Below, one piece after another: positions 22,752 to 32,207 of a DNA stretch of 64,000 bases. This stretch comes from JACKBJ01 sp964549495. Lineage in GTDB: Bacteria; Chloroflexota; Anaerolineae; Epilineales; Epilineaceae. The position numbers and the translations under genes were made by a program. The DNA lies in the NCBI GenBank assembly GCA_964549495.1, contig CAZJWJ010000010.1:1-64000 (forward strand). Direction: 5' to 3'. The notes under the pieces were generated by a model. It ran no database searches, was not told the origin of the DNA, and saw nothing but the letters and a program-made list of their open reading frames with translations. The stretch's first letter is position 1; every line of letters begins with the position of its first letter.

Positions 22752-23870
22752 GTGAAGAGGATGCTGACCTTCGCCACGCTGCTGGGTTTGGCGTTGGCCG
22801 TGGCCATGACCGACGGCCCGACGGGGGTCGAGGCCGGCCCGAGCCAAGCCCCATCGCAGCAGGAGTCCATCACCAAGGTCCTCAATTCGATCCAGGACAC
22901 GCATGCGGCCACCGGTGTCGAATCGCCGCAGCACGACGTCCCCCTGCGACTCGGATACTGGCGCTCGGCGGCCTTCATCACCTACATCGAGTTCGAGTTC
23001 CCGCCCGAGATGGGAACCGGCGCCGAGATCCTCAGCGCGGAGCTTCAGCTCTACTGCTTGAGGTCGGAGTTGGACACCGAGACGAACCCCGAGTTCGAGG
23101 TGAGCCCGATCGTTCGCGAGTGGGACGAGCTCACGCTCGACTGGGACAACGTGCCGAACTCCACCGGCCCCCGGCAGTCCTGGCGCATCGAAGAGTGTGT
23201 CGACAGCGATCGTTGGAAGATGCTGGGCGGCGAGGATTTCACCGAGCTGGTGCAGCGCTGGTATGAAGGGGACATCGAGAATCACGGTCTAGAGTTCAAG
23301 AAGAAGAACGAGGTCAACGCGGCCCGCTTCACCTTCCAGAACAACACGGGCCAAAACCTCTACCCCTTGGGCAATGCCCCGCGCCTGGTGCTCGAGTACC
23401 GTGGCGGCATCGTCGACACGCCGACCGTCACCCCGACCGAGACCCCGTCGAACACGCCGACGGCCTCCAACACCCCGACGGCGTCCAACACCCCGACGCC
23501 CTCCACGACCCCGACGCCCTCGATCACCCCGACCCCCTCCAACACCCCCACCCCGTCGAACACGCCGACCCCCACGCCCGAATTCATCCCGGCCTTCATG
23601 CCCCTGGCGCTCAACAACTGGGACCTGAGCGAAGAGGTGGAGCCGCTGCCCACCGAAGATCCGGGCGAGCCGACGGACGAGCCGACCGAGCCCTCCGAAC
23701 CGACCGATGAGCCGACGGAACCCTCCGAGCCGACCGACGAGCCGACCGACGAGCCGACGCAGGTTCCGGAGCCGACCGAGGACCCGCTCGGCGTGTCAGG
23801 GGTTGATCGCTCGAGCGAGACCTCCACGCTGCAGCGTTGGATCCAAGGGCTGTGGGGTTGGCTGCGCTAG
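22752..23870 (+). CDS. Secreted DNRLRE-like domain protein with Thr/Pro-rich linker and LP motif
   Basis: 372 residues. The GTG at 22752 is chosen because AGGAGG ends six bases before it and it gives a compact signal peptide (MKRMLTFATLLGLALAVAM). The globular part (about 35-220) has the beta-rich pattern of DNRLRE/CBM-like domains: signatures such as SAAFITYIEFEFPPEMG, LYCLRSELD, VREWDELTLDWDNVP and TELVQRWYEG. A linker of TPTxTPS units (about 225-275) leads to EFIPAFMPLALNNW, an LP-type motif also seen in other secreted proteins here. A second linker of DEPTEPSEPT repeats follows. The end is a short amphipathic tail (LQRWIQGLWGWLR). The role is probably structural, outside the cell. Confidence 0.7.
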   Translation: MKRMLTFATLLGLALAVAMTDGPTGVEAGPSQAPSQQESITKVLNSIQDTHAATGVESPQHDVPLRLGYWRSAAFITYIEFEFPPEMGTGAEILSAELQLYCLRSELDTETNPEFEVSPIVREWDELTLDWDNVPNSTGPRQSWRIEECVDSDRWKMLGGEDFTELVQRWYEGDIENHGLEFKKKNEVNAARFTFQNNTGQNLYPLGNAPRLVLEYRGGIVDTPTVTPTETPSNTPTASNTPTASNTPTPSTTPTPSITPTPSNTPTPSNTPTPTPEFIPAFMPLALNNWDLSEEVEPLPTEDPGEPTDEPTEPSEPTDEPTEPSEPTDEPTDEPTQVPEPTEDPLGVSGVDRSSETSTLQRWIQGLWGWLR

Positions 23871-23937
23871 GACCGACCCGTTGAGATCCGAGACCGAGAC
23901 CGACCCGATCGGGCTCGAATCGAATACCGATGCACTA

Positions 23938-23966
23938 CGCACCCTGGCCTGCGCGGTCAGGGTGCG
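23938..23966 (+). terminator. Probable terminator hairpin after the DNRLRE gene
   Basis: CGCACCCTG (23938-23946) pairs with CAGGGTGCG (23958-23966) over 9 bp with an 11-base loop. The following TT is short, so termination may be weak. It also sits upstream of the scpB promoter. Confidence 0.5.
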
Positions 23967-24056
23967 TTGACATCGCGGCCCGTTTCCGAAATCCACCATC
24001 GAGTCGGTGATCCCGGTCTGCGTTCCTCCGCCGGTCTGCGTACGCTGGCCCGGTCG

Positions 24057-24086
24057 TTGACCGCGCGGCCGCAGGCCCGCTATAAT
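24057..24086 (+). promoter_or_regulatory. Promoter TTGACC-18-TATAAT of the scpB-cmk operon
   Basis: TTGACC at 24057-24062 and a perfect TATAAT at 24081-24086 with an 18-base spacer. The start near 24093 leaves a leader of about 58 bases before the TTG start of scpB. Confidence 0.75.
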
Positions 24087-24150
24087 GGGCTGGTGACGCA
24101 GCGGGGAGCACAAGATATGGTGGTGAGCGAGCGATCGGGAGCGGATTCGA

Positions 24151-25044
24151 TTGGCTGATGCACATCTGGCGGAGGATGTCGCCCTGGCGACGGGGCGCGA
24201 GATCGAACTGGCCGAGCAGATCGTGACCGAGGCCGGCGAGGCCGAGCACGAGACCGCCTCGGAGCACATGCGCGCGCCGGGCAAGGGCGCCCATCAGGGC
24301 GGGCTCTGGCATCCGGAAGGCGAGCCGCCGCTCGAGTTGCAGCTCGAGGGCATCCTCTTCGTGGCCGATCGCCCCGTCTCGATGAGCGAGCTGATGCGCA
24401 GTCTGGACGCCACCAAGGCGATGGTCGAGAATGCCTTGCGCGCGCTCGAGGAGACCTACGCCGGCCGCGGCATGCGCCTGCAGCGCAACCAGGGAATGGT
24501 GCAGCTGGCCAGCGCGCCGGCCGCCGCGCCGGCCATCCAGCGCTACCTGGGTCTGGAGGACTCGGCCAAGCTCTCGCGCGCCGCGCTGGAGACGCTCTCG
24601 ATCACCGCCTACCGACAGCCCGTCACGCGGCCCGAGGTGGACGACTTGCGCGGCGTCAACTCCGACGGCGTGATGCGCACCCTGCTCTCGCGCGGCATGA
24701 TCGAGCCGGTCGGCCAGCGCGAGACGGTGGGCCACCCCATCGAGTACGGCACCACCTTCCGCTTCCTGGAGTACTTCGGGATCGGCAGCCTGGACGAGTT
24801 GCCGCCCCTGGGGGCGCTCGAGCCGATCGAGGAGGACGAGGTCGAAGGCGACGACGTCGAGGCGCGGGACGACGGTGTAGAGGACGACGCGACGACCGCC
24901 GAGGAGGACGAGGCGGCGGACGGTTCATCGGATGTCGACGATGTCGATGATGTCGAACTCGAGGGCTCTGCGGCGACCGAAGCCGATCCCGAGCCCGTCG
25001 ACGAGGCCGCCGAGACCGAGACCGACCTCGCCGAACCGGCCTGA
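24151..25044 (+). CDS. scpB: Segregation and condensation protein ScpB
   Basis: 297 residues. A variable N-terminal extension (about 1-55) precedes the two winged-helix domains of ScpB. These include LQLEGILFVADRPVSMSELM, the central ALETLSITAYRQPVTRPEVDDLRGVNSDGVMRTLLSRGMIEPVG and FRFLEYFGIGSLDELPPL. The C-terminal 65 residues are almost purely acidic (Glu/Asp). ScpB works with ScpA and SMC in chromosome condensation. scpA is not next to it, unlike in many genomes. The start is TTG with GGGAGCGG about eight bases upstream, and no better start exists between the promoter and the conserved domain. It is followed 15 bases later by cmk. Confidence 0.9.
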   Translation: MADAHLAEDVALATGREIELAEQIVTEAGEAEHETASEHMRAPGKGAHQGGLWHPEGEPPLELQLEGILFVADRPVSMSELMRSLDATKAMVENALRALEETYAGRGMRLQRNQGMVQLASAPAAAPAIQRYLGLEDSAKLSRAALETLSITAYRQPVTRPEVDDLRGVNSDGVMRTLLSRGMIEPVGQRETVGHPIEYGTTFRFLEYFGIGSLDELPPLGALEPIEEDEVEGDDVEARDDGVEDDATTAEEDEAADGSSDVDDVDDVELEGSAATEADPEPVDEAAETETDLAEPA

Positions 25045-25059
25045 GCCGAACCGCGCGAG

Positions 25060-25818
25060 ATGGCCGAGCCCGGCGCCGATCCGGCCCCACGCGCGATCGC
25101 CCTGGACGGGCCGGCCGCGGCCGGCAAGACCACCGTCGGCCTGCGCCTGGCCCGGCGCCTGGGCATGCTCTGCTTCGACACCGGCCTGATCTACCGAGCC
25201 CTGACCGTGGTCGCCCTGCGCTCGGGCACCTCGCCCGAGGATGCCGATGCCCTGCTGGAATTGCTCGCGCGCGAGCCCATCGACGTCGCGCCGCGGCCCG
25301 ATCTGCCCGGCGGCAGCGCGGTGCTGGCCGGCGGCCGCGATCTGACCGGCCAGCTGCGCGCGCCGGAGGTGGACGCCACCGTCTCGGCCGTCAGCCGCCA
25401 CGCGCCGGTGCGCCAGGCCCTGCTGGAGGCCCAGCGCCGCATCGCGCGCCAGAACGCGGTGATCATGCTCGGCCGCGACATCGGCACCGTGGTCCTGCCC
25501 GACGCGGACATCAAGATCTACCTGGACGCCTCGGCCGAGGCCCGCGCCCGCCGGCGCCTGCGCGAACGTCTGGCCGGCGGCGAGCCGGCCGACTACGGCT
25601 CGGTCCTGACCGACATGCGCGCCCGCGACGCCAAGGACGCCGGCCGCGCCACCGCCCCCTTGCGGCCGGCCGATGACGCGGTGGTGGTGAACACCGACCG
25701 CTGCGATGCCGAGCAGGTGGCCGACCACCTGGCCACCCTGGTCCTGCGCTGGCCCGATCCCCTGACCACCGAGGGCGGCAGCGCGCCCTGCGCCCCGTCC
25801 TCCCCAAGCCTCGCCTGA
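25060..25818 (+). CDS. cmk: Cytidylate kinase
   Basis: 252 residues. P-loop DGPAAAGKTTVGLRLARRLG near residue 17, then DTGLIYRALTVVAL (the DTGAMYR-like substrate motif), VDATVSAVSRHAPVRQAL, GRDIGTVVLPDADIKIYLDASAEARARRRLRE, and a C-terminal lid/adenine region with DAKDAGRATAPLRPADDAVVVNT. It phosphorylates CMP and dCMP using ATP. It follows scpB by 15 bases and its stop overlaps the next start (TGATG), so the genes are co-translated. The C-terminal 20 residues are a nonconserved tail. Confidence 0.95.
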   Translation: MAEPGADPAPRAIALDGPAAAGKTTVGLRLARRLGMLCFDTGLIYRALTVVALRSGTSPEDADALLELLAREPIDVAPRPDLPGGSAVLAGGRDLTGQLRAPEVDATVSAVSRHAPVRQALLEAQRRIARQNAVIMLGRDIGTVVLPDADIKIYLDASAEARARRRLRERLAGGEPADYGSVLTDMRARDAKDAGRATAPLRPADDAVVVNTDRCDAEQVADHLATLVLRWPDPLTTEGGSAPCAPSSPSLA

Positions 25819-26474
25819 TGCGCCGCCTCGCGCTGATCCTCTGCAGTCTGGCCATCCCCTTCCTCCTGGCGGCCATCGGCCTGCGCCTGATGACCTCGCG
25901 GCCCTACCTCCAGCTGGTCTACGCCCGCCCAGGCTTCCCGGCCGCGCCCGGCTTCGAGGACGAGGCGCGCATGGCCCTGGCCTGGCCCTCCACCCGCTTC
26001 ATCGTCAGCCGGGCGCCGGCCCGGGAGCTGGCCGCCCTGGAGCACGAGGGCCGGCCGCTCTACGAGCCCGGCGAGATCCAGCACCTGCTCGACGTGCGCC
26101 GCGTGGTCGACCGGCTCGAAGCCCTGGCCCTGGCCGGCCTGACCTGCCTGCTGCTGACGGGCCTGGCCGCCCGGCGCGGCAGCTGGCCGGCGGCCTGGCT
26201 GCGCGCCATCTCGCGCGGCGGCTGGCTGACCCTGGTGGCCATCGGGCTCCTGGTGCCGGCCATCGGGCTGGCCTTCCAGCTGGCCTTCACCCTCTTCCAC
26301 CAGCTGCTCTTCGAGCCGGGCACCTGGCAGTTCAGCGCCGACAGCGGCCTCATCCGCCTCTTCCCGGAGCAGTTCTGGTATGATTCGGCGCTGGCGGCCG
26401 CGGCCTACCTGCTGGTCACCTCGCTGGCCACGGCGATCGGCGCGGGCCGCTTGGCGCGACGCCTCGAGCGCTGA
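25818..26474 (+). CDS. DUF1461 (TIGR01906) integral membrane protein
   Basis: 218 residues with four hydrophobic helices: LALILCSLAIPFLLAAIGL near the N-terminus, LEALALAGLTCLLLTGLAA, WLTLVAIGLLVPAIGLAFQL and ALAAAAYLLVTSLATAIGAG. Family features are the external loop with EIQHLLDVRRVVD and the segment FHQLLFEPGTWQFSADSGLIRLFPEQFW, which matches the conserved F-H-x-LFF...W-x-L...LFP pattern of DUF1461. Some members of this family (Lit) are reported to remodel lipoprotein acyl chains, but that role is not established for this protein. The start overlaps the cmk stop. Confidence 0.75.
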   Translation: MRRLALILCSLAIPFLLAAIGLRLMTSRPYLQLVYARPGFPAAPGFEDEARMALAWPSTRFIVSRAPARELAALEHEGRPLYEPGEIQHLLDVRRVVDRLEALALAGLTCLLLTGLAARRGSWPAAWLRAISRGGWLTLVAIGLLVPAIGLAFQLAFTLFHQLLFEPGTWQFSADSGLIRLFPEQFWYDSALAAAAYLLVTSLATAIGAGRLARRLER

Positions 26475-26487
26475 CCTTCGAACGTCA

Positions 26488-26557
26488 AGGCTCGATCGCC
26501 TAGACTCGATCGACCAGACTCGATCGACCAGACTCGATGGCCGAGGCTCGATCGTCC
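26488..26557. repeat. Five 14-bp tandem repeats upstream of plsC
   Basis: Consecutive 14-mers begin at 26488, 26502, 26516, 26530 and 26544. Two are identical (AGACTCGATCGACC) and the others differ at two to four positions. They fill most of the gap between the DUF1461 gene and plsC. A related 14-bp array lies on the other side of plsC (27455-27580). Confidence 0.75.
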
Positions 26558-26592
26558 GCGACGCGACCCCAACCCACCCCGAGGATCCTGGA

Positions 26593-27348
26593 ATGAGCAG
26601 CCAGACGCAATCGGGCTATCGGCCCATCGACCTGCGCGCCTACCGCGCCACGATGGGCGTGCTCAACCGCTTCTTCCGGCATTACATCAAGGTCTCGGTC
26701 GACGGCCGCGAGCATCTGCCGCCGGAGTCGGACGAGCCGCTGATGGTGGTGCTCAACCACTCCAGCAACCTGGATGCCTTCATCACCGGCTTCTGCCTCC
26801 AGCGGCCGGCCCACTTCCTGCTCAAGGTCGAGTCGACCCAGCTGCCCCTCGTCGGGCGCCTGCTCTTGGCGGTGGGCGGCATCCCGGCCAACCGCGACAA
26901 GCAGGACAACAAGGCACTGCGCGAGATGATGGGCCTATTGCGCGCCGGCAAGCTCTTGGGCATGACGCCCGAAGGCACGCGCAGCGCGGACGGCCGCTTG
27001 CTGCCCTACGACCCCGGCTTCGTCTGGCTGGCGCTGCGCACCGGCGCGCCGGTGGTGCCCCTGGCCATCCACGGCTCGCACGCCTGCTGGCCCAAGGGCG
27101 CCATGCTGCCCCGTCCGGGCCGCATCTGGTGCCGCTTCGGCCCGGCCTTCGACTGGTTGGATGAGCCCAAGCCCTCGCGCGAGCGCCTGGCCGAGTTGGC
27201 CGAGCAGGTTCGCCAGCGCACCCTGGGCCTGCTGGCCGAACTGGCCGAGGAGAGCGGCGTGCCCAGCCCGGCCGTCGAGGCCGAGGCCCGGCTTGCCAAG
27301 GCCCCGCTTGCCGAAGCGACGCTTGCCGAGGACCGACCCGGAGCCTAA
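26593..27348 (+). CDS. plsC: 1-acyl-sn-glycerol-3-phosphate acyltransferase (PlsC family)
   Basis: 251 residues. Acyltransferase block I is NHSSNLDAF (H-x4-D), block II region VGGIPANRDKQDN, block III PEGTRSADGRLLPYDPG with the EGTR phosphate-binding motif, and block IV APVVPLAIHGS. It acylates lysophosphatidate to phosphatidate at the inner face of the membrane. No N-terminal transmembrane helix is obvious. ATG 26593 is chosen because the conserved region starts soon after and GAGG lies upstream; an open upstream extension would translate the tandem repeats. The last 25 residues are repeats of LAKAPLAEATLAE type. The gene stands alone between two 14-bp repeat arrays. Confidence 0.88.
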   Translation: MSSQTQSGYRPIDLRAYRATMGVLNRFFRHYIKVSVDGREHLPPESDEPLMVVLNHSSNLDAFITGFCLQRPAHFLLKVESTQLPLVGRLLLAVGGIPANRDKQDNKALREMMGLLRAGKLLGMTPEGTRSADGRLLPYDPGFVWLALRTGAPVVPLAIHGSHACWPKGAMLPRPGRIWCRFGPAFDWLDEPKPSRERLAELAEQVRQRTLGLLAELAEESGVPSPAVEAEARLAKAPLAEATLAEDRPGA

Positions 27349-27454
27349 GATCGTTGTTACGTGCAATCGGGACCCGCGGTCCCGGAAAGGAGAGGACAGC
27401 GGCCGGCCGAGCGGGCTGGCCAAGGATCCAAAGCAGCCGCGCTCGAGTTCGCTC

Positions 27455-27580
27455 CGACGTCGGACATCCGAGTTTGGACCTCAGACGTCGATGGTCGGAC
27501 GTCCGACTTCGAACATCTGACTTCGAAGGTCTAACGGCGAAGGTCTAACGGCGAAGGTCGGACGGCGAGCGTTCGACAGC
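27455..27580. repeat. Nine degenerate 14-bp tandem repeats downstream of plsC
   Basis: Units of 14 bp start at 27455 and run to 27580. The best-conserved are GAAGGTCTAACGGC at 27525 and 27539, and GAAGGTCGGACGGC at 27553. Earlier units such as AGACGTCGATGGTC (27483) resemble the units upstream of plsC. The array ends about 30 bases before the glmS ribozyme. Confidence 0.65.
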
Positions 27581-27610
27581 CGACACCGAGCCGCGGCAAG
27601 AGGGACGACG

Positions 27611-27930
27611 AGCACCAGGCCTGACGGGCCGGGTCGGGGCCTCGAGGGATCTCGCGAAGGCGAGCCCGAGCGGAGCCCCCGCCCACGGCCGGCGGATCGC
27701 GACCGCCGTACCGCGCCCGGCAGGTGACGAGGTGGAGGTTCCCGGTCGCACCGGGCGAAGATCGAGATTCGGTGGATGCCTCCGGGGCCGGCACGGCCCC
27801 CGGTCGAGGTGCCCGAGCCGCCAGGCCGGCACCCTGCCCTCCCATATCCGAAGCCGGTAAGGGCTCGTCAAGCCCTAACGCGCGAAAGCCGCCAGGCGAC
27901 TGGCGGGACAAGCGGCCGGCGGTGCCCGCT
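27611..27930 (+). ncRNA. glmS ribozyme (glucosamine-6-phosphate-activated self-cleaving RNA)
   Basis: The leader of glmS contains the conserved glmS ribozyme blocks in order. A cleavage-site segment A|GCACCAG sits at 27611-27618, followed by a long P1 hairpin (CCTGACGGGC near 27619 with GCCCGGCAGG near 27715-27724). Then come GACGAGG (27726-27732), ATCGAGATTCGGTGGATGCC (27761-27780), and the P3/P4-type region with CGAAAGCCGCCAGGCGACTGGC (27883-27904) and GACAAGCGG. In well-known examples the 5' pentamer is GCGCC and pairs with GGCGG. Here it is GCACC opposite GGTGG, a compensatory change that keeps the pairing. The RNA is expected to cleave its own mRNA when GlcN6P is abundant and so repress glmS. 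The 3' boundary is approximate. Confidence 0.85.
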
Positions 27931-28013
27931 GGGCCCGAGCGCACGCCCGCTCGGCGCCCCTAGGAACCTGCTTCTCGAAGCAGGCTCCAAGCCTTCATGG
28001 GAGGGCAATAGAC

Positions 28014-30086
<2,073 letters not shown>

Positions 30087-30114
30087 CGGGCATCCTGGAG
30101 GCCGGCGATGTGTC

Positions 30115-31533
30115 ATGCCGGCCTCCAGCGCCCACTCGCCCCCCTCCTGCGACATGACCCAAGCCCAGCCTCCGCCCGCCCGCCCCCTCCAAATCGTCTT
30201 CCTCGGCCCCTTCGGCCTCCGGCCCAAGGGCACGATGCTGCGCCGCGCCCTGCCCATGGCCCGCGCCCTGGCCGGGCGCGGCCACCGCGTCACCCTCCTC
30301 CTGCCCGCCTGGCACACGCCCGACGAGCCCCCGCGCCGCTGGCAGGACCCGACGCCCGGCGTCCATCTCGAGACCATCGACCTCCGCGGCCTCGCGCTCC
30401 CCCTCGTGGGGCCCCTCCTCGGCCCCCTCCTCATCTCCCTGCGCATGGCCCGCCGCAGCCTGGCCCTCCAGCCCGACCTGGTCCACGCCTTCAAGCCCAA
30501 GGCCTACAGCCACCTCGCCGCCCTGCTCCTCCGCTGGCGCCGCCCCCGCCCGCTCTTCGACCGCCCGCCCATCGTCATCGACACCGACGACTGGGAGGGC
30601 CCCGGCGGCTGGAACGACCTCGAGCCCTATTCCCGTCTCCAGCGCCGCTTCTTCGCCTGGCAGGAGCGGGCCGGCCTCGCCCGCCACGCCGACGCCGTCA
30701 CCGTCGCCAGCCGCGCCCTCCAGACCCTCGCCTGGTCCCTCGGCATCCCGCCCGCCCACGTTGCCTACCTCCCCAACGCCCTCGACGATGCCAAGTCGCT
30801 CTCCTCGTCGAGCGCGGACATTCCCCCCGCACCGGATGCGCCTCCCGTCCCCGTCCCGAGTGCGTTGTCCACCCCCTCCTCGCCCTCCACCTCCACCTCC
30901 TCCTCTCCTTCCCCTTCCTCCCCCTTCACCATCCTCCTCTACACCCGCTTCTTCGAGTTCGACCTGGCCCGCCCCCTCGATGTCCTCGATCGCCTGCGGC
31001 GGGACCACCCTTCCGCCCGCCTCCTCGTCCTGGGCAAGGGTCTCTTCGGTGAGGAGGAGCAGTTCCTGCAACTCGCCGAGCAGATGGGCCTCACCGATTC
31101 GGTCGACTACCGGGGCTGGGTCGAACCCGCGGACCTGCCGGCCCTCTTGCGTGATGCCGACGTGGCCATCTACCCCTTCGACGACACGCTCGTCAACCGG
31201 ACCAAATCGGCCTTCAAGCTGCTCGAGTTGATGAATGCCGGCCTGCCCGTCGTCGCCGAGGCCGTCGGTCAGAACGCCGAGGTGATCCAGGACGGCCGCT
31301 CCGGCCGGCTGATCCCCCCCGGCGACGTCCCCGCCTTCACCGCCGCCCTCTCCGAGCTCGCCGCCGACCCCGATCTCCGCGCCCAGCTGGGCCAAGGCGC
31401 CTGCCAACGCATCCACGATCAGTTCAGCTGGTCGCGGCAGGTGGCCAGCCTCGAGACGCTCTACCGCGGCTGCCTCGAGCGAGATCGGACGACTCGCGCG
31501 AGTAGCCGCGGCGCATCCAAGCCCCTTCCATGA
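30115..31533 (+). CDS. Glycosyltransferase family 4 protein
   Basis: 472 residues in a GT-B fold. The N-terminal Rossmann half (about 25-225) has GLRPKGTMLRRALPMARALAGRGHRVTLLLP and PDLVHAFKPKAYSHLA. The C-terminal half (about 272-455) carries VDYRGWVEPADLPALLRDADVAIYPF and the sugar-nucleotide motif FKLLELMNAGLPVVAEAVGQNAEVI (E-x7-E-like). The two halves are joined by a Ser/Pro-rich insert (about 228-270) that is not part of the fold. Expected to transfer a sugar to a glycan or lipid on the cytoplasmic side. ATG 30115 is 13 bases from GGAGG; ATG 30154 is an alternative start just before the conserved part. The stop overlaps the vanZ start. Confidence 0.8.
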   Translation: MPASSAHSPPSCDMTQAQPPPARPLQIVFLGPFGLRPKGTMLRRALPMARALAGRGHRVTLLLPAWHTPDEPPRRWQDPTPGVHLETIDLRGLALPLVGPLLGPLLISLRMARRSLALQPDLVHAFKPKAYSHLAALLLRWRRPRPLFDRPPIVIDTDDWEGPGGWNDLEPYSRLQRRFFAWQERAGLARHADAVTVASRALQTLAWSLGIPPAHVAYLPNALDDAKSLSSSSADIPPAPDAPPVPVPSALSTPSSPSTSTSSSPSPSSPFTILLYTRFFEFDLARPLDVLDRLRRDHPSARLLVLGKGLFGEEEQFLQLAEQMGLTDSVDYRGWVEPADLPALLRDADVAIYPFDDTLVNRTKSAFKLLELMNAGLPVVAEAVGQNAEVIQDGRSGRLIPPGDVPAFTAALSELAADPDLRAQLGQGACQRIHDQFSWSRQVASLETLYRGCLERDRTTRASSRGASKPLP

Positions 31534-31916
31534 AGCGGCCCGCGGCTCACCAGCGCATGGCCGCCTGGCTGCCCCTCTTGGCCTGGATGGCCCTGATCTA
31601 CCTGGTCTCCGACCAACCCGACATCCCTCAGGTCGGGACCAGCCTCCTCGACCTCCTAGTCAAGAAGAGCCTCCACGCCCTGGCCTACGCCATCCTGGCC
31701 ACCCTCTTCTGGCGCGCCCTGAAGACCACCCCCCGCCTCCAAGCCGCCGCCCTCCCCCTGGCCCTCCTCCTCACCATCTTCTACGCCGCCAGCGATGAAT
31801 GGCACCAGACCTTCGTCCCCGGCCGCAGCGGCCGCCTCTCCGACGTCCTCATCGACACCCTGGGCGCAGTGGCCGCCATCCTCCTGCTCCATCGCCGATC
31901 CCCGAACCGCCGTTAG
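31530..31916 (+). CDS. VanZ-like membrane protein
   Basis: 128 residues with four hydrophobic helices. VanZ features are the first helix LPLLAWMALIYLVSDQPDIPQ, the segment KKSLHALAYAILATLFWRAL and the conserved loop ASDEWHQTFVPGRSGRLSDVLIDTLGA. VanZ proteins are linked to teicoplanin resistance and envelope functions, but most homologues are of unknown role. The start ATG overlaps the glycosyltransferase stop (ATGA), so the two are co-translated. The protein ends in an Arg-rich tail. Confidence 0.88.
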   Translation: MKRPAAHQRMAAWLPLLAWMALIYLVSDQPDIPQVGTSLLDLLVKKSLHALAYAILATLFWRALKTTPRLQAAALPLALLLTIFYAASDEWHQTFVPGRSGRLSDVLIDTLGAVAAILLLHRRSPNRR

Positions 31917-31979
31917 GCCCCTGATCTACCGTCGCCCCCGAACCACCTTTAGGGCCGTTCCTCCTCCCCACCCACCCGT

Positions 31980-32097
31980 GGGGCTGGAGGGCCTTGGAGC
32001 GGGGCATTCTGCCATTGTGCATATCGCGCTCGACTACGCCCCCTCCACTGGCACCCTTCCCAACCGATAATGCCCCGCTCCAAGGCCCTCCAGCCCC
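31980..32097. repeat. Palindromic element with perfect 29-bp arms upstream of proS
   Basis: Bases 31980-32008 and 32069-32097 are perfect 29-bp inverted repeats around a 60-base centre that itself contains a TGCCA/TGGCA pair. The element occupies much of the gap between vanZ and proS and overlaps no gene. The centre does not clearly match the core shared by the three other hairpin elements, although CTGCCATT occurs in both. It may be a terminator, a related palindromic repeat or a structured leader; the proS -10 box (32157) lies downstream, so it is not in the proS transcript. Confidence 0.7.
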
Positions 32098-32156
32098 GCG
32101 ACCCCCGTGGCCACCACGCCTCTTCCGTCCCGTTTCGCCACCCCCCAACCGACCCA

Positions 32157-32162
32157 TACAAT
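32157..32162 (+). promoter_or_regulatory. Probable -10 box TACAAT of proS
   Basis: TACAAT at 32157-32162 lies 45 bases before ATG 32208. A -35 candidate TTTCGC at 32133-32138 is 18 bases upstream and weak. Confidence 0.4.
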
Positions 32163-32207
32163 ACGAACCGGCGACCCGCCACCTCGACCAACAAGGAAGC
32201 CCCGATC

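Noticed and set aside
23420..23790. CRISPR-like short repeats in the DNRLRE gene
   Set aside because: They are in-frame codon repeats encoding the Thr/Pro and Glu/Pro/Thr linkers, not spaced repeats with unique spacers.
31917..32207. T-box leader for proS
   Set aside because: No specifier loop or T-box sequence is visible, and the promoter lies downstream of the palindrome.
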